DNA of 64,000 nucleotides from NCBI GenBank assembly GCA_903929355.1, contig CAIYUN010000017.1:124001-188000 (forward strand), read 5' to 3'. Shown here one piece after another: positions 45,387 through 52,691 of this stretch. The DNA comes from an uncultured Opitutaceae bacterium (GTDB taxonomy: Bacteria > Verrucomicrobiota > Verrucomicrobiia > Opitutales > Opitutaceae). The stretch's first letter is position 1; each line of letters opens with the position of its first letter. Under the pieces are notes generated by a model, which searched no databases, had not been told where the DNA came from, and was given only the letters and a program-made list of their open reading frames with translations. Both the position numbers and the translations under genes were made by a program.

Positions 45387-46714
45387 CGTCCGCACCCCCG
45401 AAGCCCGAGCCGGGCGAAAAGGTTTTCCGCAACTTCCGCTGGTTCATCTGCGCGTTGTTGTTTGTGGGCACGACCATCAATTACATGGACCGCCAGATTC
45501 TGGCGCTGCTCAAGCCCCAGCTCGACCACGACCTGGGCTGGACTGACCAGCAGTATGGTGCGGTCAACTCGGTCTTTCAGTTCACCTATGCATTCAGCTA
45601 CGTGGTCTTCGGTTGGTTGATTGACCGTTATGGCGTCAAGCTGGGCTACGCCATCTCCATGGTCGGTTGGAGCCTGGCTTCGGCCGGGCATGCGCTCGCC
45701 GGCAGCGTGCGGGGTTTCATGGCGGGGCGGTTTGCGCTCGGCGCTTCCGAGGGGGGCAATTTTCCAGCCTGCATCAAGGCCGTCACCCTCTGGTTTCCTC
45801 CGGGCGAGCGGGCGTTCGCGGCCAGTCTGTTCAACTCGGGGGCCAACATCGGCCCGGTGCTCGCCCCGCTGATCGTGCCGGCGCTGGCCGGTGCCTATGG
45901 CTGGCAGGCCCCGTTTCTCGTGGTCGGCGCCGCCGGCCTGATCTGGTTGATCTTCTGGCTCTGGTTATACGACGCGCCGGAGCAGAGCCCCCGCGTCGCC
46001 CCCGCCGAGCTCGCCCACATCGGCAGCGGCAGCAACGCCCAAAGCGACGCCCCCGGCCGGGTGCGCTGGCTGGGATTGTTCACCCACCGCCAGACGTGGG
46101 CGATCATCTGGGCCAAGCTGCTGACCGACCCGATCAACTGGTTTTTCCTGATCTGGCTGCCCGACCTGTTCAAGTCCACCCGCCACCTCGACCTCAAGGG
46201 CAGCAAGCAGTACCTCATGGCCATTTACGCCCTCGCGGTGGTGGGCAGCATCTTTGGCGGATGGTTTTCCGGCCGACTGATCAAGGCCGGTTGGTCGGTG
46301 ACGCGGGCCCGCAAGACCACCCTGTTGATTTGCGCGATGTGCGCGGTGCCCATCGCGTTCTCCCTCAGTTTTGAGAACAATTGGGTGCTGGTGGGCATTA
46401 TCGGCCTGTATCTGGCCGCGCACCAGGCCTGGTCCGCCACCCTTTACGCCGTCACTTCGGACCTGTTTCCCAAACGGGCGGTCGCGGCCATGTCGGGTAT
46501 CGGTGGGATGGCGGGTTCGGCCAGCGGGATCGTTTTCCCGATCTTTGTCGGCTGGCTGCTCGACCGGTACAACGTCACGGCTGGGGGCAAGACGGCGGGT
46601 TACACGTTGATCATGGGGATTTGCAGCGGGGCCTATCTCGTGGCCTTTGCCGTCAATCACCTCCTCGCGCCCCGCTTCGAACAGACCGATCTGGAATCGC
46701 CCACTTCCCCATGA
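45383..46714 (+). CDS. MFS transporter, hexuronate (ExuT-like, ACS family)
   Basis: The 443-residue protein has 12 predicted helices. The first reads FVGTTINYMDRQILALL, the ACS-family signature (INYxDR). GWLIDRYGVKLGYAI is the MFS loop 2-3 motif, and GASEGGNFPACIKAVTLWFP matches hexuronate/galactonate proton symporters. It overlaps the GH115 stop by 4 bp and precedes uxuA, which together argue for glucuronate/galacturonate import. uxuA is separated by a foldback repeat locus. Confidence 0.9.
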   Translation: MTSAPPKPEPGEKVFRNFRWFICALLFVGTTINYMDRQILALLKPQLDHDLGWTDQQYGAVNSVFQFTYAFSYVVFGWLIDRYGVKLGYAISMVGWSLASAGHALAGSVRGFMAGRFALGASEGGNFPACIKAVTLWFPPGERAFAASLFNSGANIGPVLAPLIVPALAGAYGWQAPFLVVGAAGLIWLIFWLWLYDAPEQSPRVAPAELAHIGSGSNAQSDAPGRVRWLGLFTHRQTWAIIWAKLLTDPINWFFLIWLPDLFKSTRHLDLKGSKQYLMAIYALAVVGSIFGGWFSGRLIKAGWSVTRARKTTLLICAMCAVPIAFSLSFENNWVLVGIIGLYLAAHQAWSATLYAVTSDLFPKRAVAAMSGIGGMAGSASGIVFPIFVGWLLDRYNVTAGGKTAGYTLIMGICSGAYLVAFAVNHLLAPRFEQTDLESPTSP

Positions 46715-46732
46715 ACCCAGATTCAGCAGTTG

Positions 46733-46895
46733 GTCACGGAGACCACAGAGGTAAAACCCGAGGTCACAGAGAAATGCATCGAACGGCGGGAAGGGTTTGG
46801 TGTCACCCACCGGGTGGGATGGTTGCAGCCGCTCTGGACTGTTTAAGTGGTTTGCACAGTGAACTCTGTGTCTGCACTCTGTGGTCTCTGTGCAA
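46733..46895. repeat. foldback locus 4: inverted CACAGAG arrays between the transporter and uxuA
   Basis: A plus-strand array of nnCACRGAG words (46733-46775) and a minus-strand array (46859-46895) flank an 83-bp spacer without an ORF. The right arm ends 20 bp before the uxuA start. As transcribed from the transporter side, the two arms could pair into a long imperfect hairpin in the intergenic mRNA. Confidence 0.8.
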
Positions 46896-46915
46896 CCCAT
46901 CGGCGTTTTATTAGG

Positions 46916-47992
46916 ATGAAACTCGGACTCGGCCTTTACCGGCACATGCTCACCCGCGAAAACTTCCGGTTCGCCCGGCAGGCCGGGTGCACCCACATTG
47001 TCGCGCACCTCGTGGACTATTTCCACCAGGGGCCGGGCAACGAGGACAAGGAGAACCAGCCCACCGGCGGCCGGCAGGGCTGGGGCCTCGCCGGCGATCC
47101 CGACCGGCTCTGGACCGTCGGCGAATTGCGGGCGATCAAGGCGGACCTGAACGCCGAGGGCCTGGAACTCGCGGCGATCGAGAACTTCGACCCCGCGCAC
47201 TGGCACGATGTGCTGCTCGACGGGCCGAAGAAGGCGCTCCACCTCGAGAACATCAAAACCATCATCCGCCGCGTCGGCGAGGCGGGCATCCCGGTGATCG
47301 GCTACAATTTTTCCATTGCGGGCGTCGCCGCGCGGGTGAAGGGGCCGTTTGCGCGCGGGCACGCGGAGTCGGTCGGCATGGACGGCGGGGACGACACGCC
47401 GCTGCCCAACGGCATGGTTTGGAACATGGTTTACGACCCGAAGGCGCCGCCCGGCGTCGTCCCGTCGGCCACACCGGAGCAGCTCTGGAGCCGCCTCCAG
47501 GAATTTCTCGACGCCGTCCTGCCGGTGGCCGAGGAGGCGGGCGTGACCCTGGCGGCGCATCCCGACGACCCGCCCACGCCGACGCTCCGCGGCCAGCCGC
47601 GGCTGGTCTACCAGCCCCGGCTTTACCAAAAGCTGCTCGACCTGCATCCCAGCCCGCGGAATGCCTTGGAATTCTGTCTCGGCAGCATCGCGGAGATGAC
47701 CGAGGGCGACGTCTACACCGCGACGGAGGAATACAGCCGGCAGGGCAAGCTGGCCTACATCCATTTCCGCAATGTCCGGGGCAAGGTGCCGACCTACCAG
47801 GAGGCATTTGTGGACGACGGCGACGTGGACTTGATCAGGGTGCTGAGGATTCTGAAGAAGAACCGCTACGATGGCGTGCTGATCCCCGACCACACCCCGC
47901 AGATGAGCTGTGCGGCCCCGTGGCATGCGGGCATGGCCCACGCACTCGGCTACCTCCGTGCGGCGCTCCAAGTCATCGAGGAAGGGCGGTGA
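46916..47992 (+). CDS. uxuA: mannonate dehydratase
   Basis: ATG 46916 gives 358 residues, the length of short-type UxuA. KLGLGLYRHMLTRENFRFAR starts the TIM barrel; VIGYNFSIAGV, GMDGGDDTPLPNGMVWNM and LAAHPDDPP (metal-binding His-Asp) are characteristic. It converts D-mannonate to 2-keto-3-deoxygluconate, step three of glucuronate catabolism. Isomerase (uxaC), mannonate oxidoreductase (uxuB) and KDG kinase genes are not in the window. The region before the start is repeat sequence. Confidence 0.93.
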   Translation: MKLGLGLYRHMLTRENFRFARQAGCTHIVAHLVDYFHQGPGNEDKENQPTGGRQGWGLAGDPDRLWTVGELRAIKADLNAEGLELAAIENFDPAHWHDVLLDGPKKALHLENIKTIIRRVGEAGIPVIGYNFSIAGVAARVKGPFARGHAESVGMDGGDDTPLPNGMVWNMVYDPKAPPGVVPSATPEQLWSRLQEFLDAVLPVAEEAGVTLAAHPDDPPTPTLRGQPRLVYQPRLYQKLLDLHPSPRNALEFCLGSIAEMTEGDVYTATEEYSRQGKLAYIHFRNVRGKVPTYQEAFVDDGDVDLIRVLRILKKNRYDGVLIPDHTPQMSCAAPWHAGMAHALGYLRAALQVIEEGR

Positions 47993-48040
47993 GCGGAGGC
48001 GGCTCGAACGCGATTTGGCCTTGGGGCCGACGCTTGATGC

Positions 48041-48139
48041 CGGAGCTGCGTATCGGTATTCCGCCGGAAATGGGTCGAACCTGCAGCGAGGACTCCGCAG
48101 CTCCATTTCCGAAAGTCGGTTCCGAGTTGGAATGCCGAC
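48041..48139 (+). promoter_or_regulatory. candidate structured leader ahead of the porin operon
   Basis: The 303-bp gap 47993-48295 has no gene. It contains two alternative perfect stems that share two bases: 48042-48050 with 48096-48104 (9 bp, GGAGCTGCG) and 48066-48073 with 48103-48110 (8 bp, GGAAATGG). A third hairpin lies at 48115-48139 (GTCGG and TTCC pairing with GGAA and CCGAC). Mutually exclusive stems before an operon start suggest a regulatory leader, but no known riboswitch class was recognised. It could also be a dispersed repeat. Confidence 0.35.
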
Positions 48140-48295
48140 CCGCCGCCGCTCCAGACCGGAAAGGCACCGTGCTGTTTGGGTTGCAGGTCGGTTTACTGGA
48201 TGAATAAGACCGACTACCTCCCGATGCGCATGCTTGCTTAAAGCGGGGGCTGCTGCTTTCCTTCCTTCGATCATCTCGTTCTGTTCAATCCAACC

Positions 48296-49642
48296 ATGAA
48301 ACCCCCTCGAATTCACCTCCCGTCGTCGGCTTGGGCGGTCCTGTGGCTGGTGCTGGCACCGGGGCTGGCCGCGGCCGCCGGCGGGTTGGACCAACAGGTT
48401 GAGACGCTGATCGAACAAAACCGCCGGCTCCTGGAGCAGGTGCAGGCGCAACAACAGCAAATTGACGAACTGCGGGCCCGGGTCACCCAGGTGGACCGGG
48501 CAGACGAGCAACGCGACCAGAAGATCAACGACCTGCGGGCGGGCGCCAGCGGTGCCACGTCGGACTCACCGGCGCCGGTCCTGCGGTCGGACCGGTCGGA
48601 GGTTCGGATCAGCGGTCTCACCAGTTTCACCTTTGCGAAGTCAGGTGGACTGGGGGTGGCGCCGAATTCGGGGTTCCGGGTGGACGAGGCCCGGCTATAT
48701 TTTGAGACCCCGGTGGCCAAGGATACCTACCTGTTCGGTGGGATGGACCTGGTGACCCGGGAAGACACCGCTCCGGCGTTTGAGCTGGGGGAGTTTTACC
48801 TCGATTTTGAAAACGTCTCGGGCCGGGCGGGTGGTCCGGACCGGCTGGTCAACGTGCGCGCCGGGCACCTCGACATCCCGTTTGGCGAGGAATACATCGT
48901 GCGCGACCCGCTGGACAACCCGCTGGTGACCCACTCGGTCGGCGACTTCTGGGGCCGGGACTACGGGGTCGAAATCTACGGCGCGTCCGAGCTGGTGCGC
49001 TATGTGGTCGCGGTGCAAAACGGCGGCGACCAATTGAATGACTTCAACAGCGACAAGGCGGTGACGGCGCGCCTGTCGCTCAGCCCCGCGCCGTGGGCCC
49101 GCGTGAGCGCGAGCGCCATGCGCACCGGCGCGCTGGATGCCGGTAATGATTTTCTGTCGGGACTGTGGATGGGCAACGGGTTCTTCCGGTCCATCGGGGC
49201 ACCGGCGACGACCACCACATTTGGGGCCGAACTCGGCGAGCTCGACGCGGCCGCATTCTGGACGGGCGGCAGTCTCAAGGCGGCCTTCGGGGGGGCGCGG
49301 TACCAGGACAACGACACGTCCGCCGACAACACCCGGCATCTCACCTACGAGTACCTGGAGGCGGTCCAGTCGCTGACGCCGGAGTTTTACGGCGCGGTGC
49401 GGGTGAGCGAACTGCGCGCGCCGGGCGGCTACCCGCTGGTGGGGCTGGGGGATTTCAAGACGTATTTTCTCACCGGCCCGCCGACCACCCGGCTCCGGCG
49501 GCTGAGCCTTGGGTTGGGGTACCGGTTCAACGCGTCGCTGATCTGGAAACTGGAATATGCCATTGAGGATGGTGAGCTGGCAACGGGAGCCCCGCGCGAT
49601 CATGAGAACCTGCTGATTACCGAGATTGCCGCCAAATTCTGA
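48296..49642 (+). CDS. outer-membrane porin with N-terminal coiled coil (OprP/OprO-like)
   Basis: The 448-residue protein has a signal peptide (cleavage after AAAAG near 29). A periplasmic coiled coil follows at residues 32-80 (QQVETLIEQNRRLLEQVQ with regular Leu/Gln heptads). Then comes a beta-barrel of alternating polar and hydrophobic strands ending LLITEIAAKF, with a terminal Phe as in most outer-membrane proteins. SEVRISGLTSFTFAKSG and FRVDEARLYFETPVAKDTYL resemble phosphate-selective porins. It starts an operon with a cupredoxin (5-bp gap) and a sensor kinase. Confidence 0.8.
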   Translation: MKPPRIHLPSSAWAVLWLVLAPGLAAAAGGLDQQVETLIEQNRRLLEQVQAQQQQIDELRARVTQVDRADEQRDQKINDLRAGASGATSDSPAPVLRSDRSEVRISGLTSFTFAKSGGLGVAPNSGFRVDEARLYFETPVAKDTYLFGGMDLVTREDTAPAFELGEFYLDFENVSGRAGGPDRLVNVRAGHLDIPFGEEYIVRDPLDNPLVTHSVGDFWGRDYGVEIYGASELVRYVVAVQNGGDQLNDFNSDKAVTARLSLSPAPWARVSASAMRTGALDAGNDFLSGLWMGNGFFRSIGAPATTTTFGAELGELDAAAFWTGGSLKAAFGGARYQDNDTSADNTRHLTYEYLEAVQSLTPEFYGAVRVSELRAPGGYPLVGLGDFKTYFLTGPPTTRLRRLSLGLGYRFNASLIWKLEYAIEDGELATGAPRDHENLLITEIAAKF

Positions 49643-49647
49643 CATCC

Positions 49648-50343
49648 ATGATCTCCGTCCGTTACGGTCCGCTTCTTCCTGCCCTGGTGCTCCTGGGCTT
49701 GACCTGCCGGCCGGTGCCGGCCGGCACCATCACCGGCACGGTCTCGGCCAAGGCACCCGAGCCCCCCGCGCCCGATGGCCCCTCCGGCAGCGACCCCTAC
49801 GCAAGCCGACGGTACAAGTTTGTCGAGAGGATTGACTACGACAAGCTCACCGACTTCGTCGTCAACATTGAGGGGAGCGTCGTGGCACCCCCCAAGCCGA
49901 CCACGGCGACGATCGTGCAGCGGGACGCGACCTTTTCCCCCCATGTCCTGCCCATCGTTTACGGCACCACCGTTCGCTGGCCCAACGAGGACGACATCTA
50001 CCATAACGTTTTTTCGATGACCGACGCGGAGACTTTTGACCTCGGATTCTACAAGAAGACGGCGGAACCCCCGACGACGTACTTTGGCAAACTCGGGCGG
50101 GTGGACGTGTTTTGCGCGATCCACACCAACATGCACTGCATTATCCTGGTGCTGCCGAACCCCTATTTCGCGATGGCGGATGCGAAACGCCGTTATGTCA
50201 TCAAGGATGTGCCGGCCGGTAGCTACCGGATCCGTGCCTGGCACGAACGGGTGCCGGGCCAGGTCAAGGATGTGGTCGTGACGACGACCGGGGTGACGCA
50301 GGTGGATTTCACTCTCGGAGTCGCCGAACTGCCCAAGCCCTGA
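49648..50343 (+). CDS. periplasmic cupredoxin-domain protein
   Basis: This 231-residue protein has a signal peptide (cleavage near 25). The central domain has type 1 copper ligands: H119 in DIYHNVFS and C156-x2-H159-x2-M162 in FCAIHTNMHC. PHVLPIVYGTTVRWPNEDD is the preceding strand pair, as in methylamine-utilisation-type cupredoxins. The C-terminal 50 residues (YVIKDVPAGSYRIRAWHE) look like a carboxypeptidase-regulatory-like beta sandwich. It is a likely periplasmic electron carrier. Genes for a porin (upstream) and a sensor kinase (3 bp downstream) are co-transcribed. Confidence 0.85.
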   Translation: MISVRYGPLLPALVLLGLTCRPVPAGTITGTVSAKAPEPPAPDGPSGSDPYASRRYKFVERIDYDKLTDFVVNIEGSVVAPPKPTTATIVQRDATFSPHVLPIVYGTTVRWPNEDDIYHNVFSMTDAETFDLGFYKKTAEPPTTYFGKLGRVDVFCAIHTNMHCIILVLPNPYFAMADAKRRYVIKDVPAGSYRIRAWHERVPGQVKDVVVTTTGVTQVDFTLGVAELPKP

Positions 50344-50346
50344 CCC

Positions 50347-52590
50347 ATGCCGCCCAGTCGCCCCAAGTTCCGCCTGAGCGTGCAGGCCAAGGTGCTGCTG
50401 GTCGTGATCAGCGTGCTCGTGCTGTTGCCCGCCCTGCTGGTCTGGATCGTGGACCGCCACACCAGCCGGCTGGTGCAGGATCAGGCCCGGCAGCAGCTCG
50501 CCACCTCCGCGGTGTTTCTGCAGAAATCGGTGGAACTGCGCGCCCACAGCTATTTGGACAGCTACCGCAACAAGGTGCTCGAGCCAAGCTTCAAAGCGGC
50601 GGTGTCGCTGCAGGACGCGGCGACGATGAACGATTACCTGCGCCGGATGCTGACGCTGCAAGGCGACGAGGGCGTCGCGCTGTTGTTCTATTACACCAAG
50701 GACGAAATGTTTGCGAGCACGCGGCAGGATGACGCGCCTGCGCCGGACAGTTTTGCGCGGGCGGCTGCCCCGCTCGTGGGCGCGGCCTTTCACGACGTGG
50801 AGTTCAATGCGCAAATCAGCCTTTCGGGCCGAGTCTACACGGTGGTGGCGCTCCCGGTCAGCCTGCGGGAGGGCGGGCCGGTACTCGGCGTATTCGCGGC
50901 CTTCATCCCGGTGGGGAAGACGGCGCTAAATGAGCTGAAAAACCTCACCGATGCCGAGATTGTGCTGATCGCCGGTGACGAGGCGCTCGATTCAACGCTG
51001 CCAGCCGGCATCGCCACCGGCTGGCTGAGGACGCTCCCGCCGGCCGATGCCGCCCCGGGAGAAGATGCGGCGCCGGTGCTGGTGGGCGGGGTGCATTACC
51101 TCGCCCGCACGGTGGTCGAGCCGGGCACGGCCGCCCGCGGGCCTCGCTACCTGCTGCTATCCTCGTATGAGGAGAGCGTGAGATCGCTGGCGGACACCCG
51201 GCAGACGTTGGTGCTCGTCAGCGTCGGGGGCATCCTGCTCAGCACGCTGGTGGTCTGGTTTTTTGTCAGCCGGATCACGCAGCCGCTGCGCGAACTGCGG
51301 GATAACGCGGAGGCGATCGGGCGCGGTGATTTTTCCCGGCGCATCGAACGCTTTCCGGCCGATGAATGCGGCGACCTCGCCGTGGCCTTCAATGGCATGA
51401 CGGCCAGTCTCCAAAGCTCGCGGACCCAATTGGAGAAGACGGTCGAAACGCTGAAGGGCACGCAGGTGCAGTTGATCCAGAGCGAGAAACTGTCCGCCGT
51501 GGGACAGTTTGTCGCCGGGGTGGCGCACGAGCTGAACAATCCGCTGACGGCCGTCATCGGTTTCGCCGATTTGCTCGAGCAAACGGTGACCGACAGCAAG
51601 ATTCGCGGGCATCTCAGCCGGATTTCCAGCGCGGCCCACCGATGCCACAAGATTGTCCACAGCCTCCTGAGTTTTGCCCGCCAACATCAGCCCGAGCGCC
51701 GGCTGGTGCACGTGAACGCGCTGGTGGAGGAAGTGCTGGAGATCATGGCTTACGACCTGCGCACCACTAACATCAAGGTCGTCCGCGAATTCGCCCCGGG
51801 GTTGCCCCCGCTCATGGCCGACCCACATCAGCTGCAGCAGGTGTTCATCAACATCCTCGGCAACGCCCGGCAGGCGCTCCAGTCCGCCCGGCAGGACGGC
51901 ATGATTGTGGTCCGGCTGGTGGTGGCGGGCGGGGTGCTGCGGGTGGAGTTTGAGGACAACGGTCCCGGGATCCGGCCGGAGAACCTCGCCAAGATTTTTG
52001 ACCCTTTCTTCACCACCAAACCGGTCGGAAAGGGCACGGGCCTCGGCCTGAGCCTTTCGTATGGGATTATCCAGGAACACGGGGGCCGGATCTTCGCGCG
52101 CAGCGAGTTCGGCCGGGGGGCGAACTTCATCATCGAACTGCCCGTGGCGGTGACCGATCTCCCTTCCGCCCTGCGGCGCGACTCGTCGGCCCCTTTTCTT
52201 GCCCCGCCCGTGATCGCTGGCACGGCCGTGCTGCTCATTGACGACGAGGAGAGCATACTGGCGCTGGGTCGCGAGGTGCTGGAGGGCGCGGGCTACACGG
52301 TGGAGTCCGTGGGCAGCGGCGAACTGGCCTTGACGGCGCTGGGCCGGCGCGGATTTGACGTGATCGTGTGCGATTGGAAGATGCCGGGAATGAGCGGGAT
52401 CCAGCTGTACGAACACCTGGCCGCCAACGATGCGGCTGCCGCCGGTCGGATGATCTTCATGACCGGCGATGTAATCAACGAGCGGTTTGAGGAATTCCTG
52501 CGCCGGCACGGGCGGACCTGCCTGAACAAGCCCTTTGACATCGGGCATTTCCGCGCCGCAGTCGCCAGCGTCGTGGGCCGGATCTCCTGA
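50347..52590 (+). CDS. hybrid sensor histidine kinase with C-terminal receiver
   Basis: The 747-residue protein has two membrane helices (about 13-35 and 285-305) enclosing a roughly 250-residue periplasmic sensor domain, dCACHE-like in size. HAMP follows (about 306-360), then a short coiled coil and the HisKA H-box VGQFVAGVAHELNNPLTAVI. The ATPase has N-box NILGNARQAL, DNGPGI and GKGTGLGLSLSYGI. A receiver at 620-745 has DD acidic pocket LLIDDEES, phospho-Asp in VCDWKMPGMSG and Lys in LNKPF. No DNA-binding domain is present, so signalling probably goes to a separate regulator or ends within the protein. Operon context suggests it senses a redox-related or copper-related cue. Confidence 0.93.
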   Translation: MPPSRPKFRLSVQAKVLLVVISVLVLLPALLVWIVDRHTSRLVQDQARQQLATSAVFLQKSVELRAHSYLDSYRNKVLEPSFKAAVSLQDAATMNDYLRRMLTLQGDEGVALLFYYTKDEMFASTRQDDAPAPDSFARAAAPLVGAAFHDVEFNAQISLSGRVYTVVALPVSLREGGPVLGVFAAFIPVGKTALNELKNLTDAEIVLIAGDEALDSTLPAGIATGWLRTLPPADAAPGEDAAPVLVGGVHYLARTVVEPGTAARGPRYLLLSSYEESVRSLADTRQTLVLVSVGGILLSTLVVWFFVSRITQPLRELRDNAEAIGRGDFSRRIERFPADECGDLAVAFNGMTASLQSSRTQLEKTVETLKGTQVQLIQSEKLSAVGQFVAGVAHELNNPLTAVIGFADLLEQTVTDSKIRGHLSRISSAAHRCHKIVHSLLSFARQHQPERRLVHVNALVEEVLEIMAYDLRTTNIKVVREFAPGLPPLMADPHQLQQVFINILGNARQALQSARQDGMIVVRLVVAGGVLRVEFEDNGPGIRPENLAKIFDPFFTTKPVGKGTGLGLSLSYGIIQEHGGRIFARSEFGRGANFIIELPVAVTDLPSALRRDSSAPFLAPPVIAGTAVLLIDDEESILALGREVLEGAGYTVESVGSGELALTALGRRGFDVIVCDWKMPGMSGIQLYEHLAANDAAAAGRMIFMTGDVINERFEEFLRRHGRTCLNKPFDIGHFRAAVASVVGRIS

Positions 52591-52691
52591 TCCGCACGCC
52601 GACCACTACTTTGCGCTGGAGCGGCGGCGACCCCGACTCCGGGTATTGTCCGAAACTGCCGCAGCTCCAGATGGGAGAGGCGACGCTGGCC

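Noticed and set aside
45965-48511. An 848-codon minus-strand open frame over the transporter, uxuA and porin starts
   Set aside because: It crosses three plus-strand genes and repeat arrays and has no domain signature.
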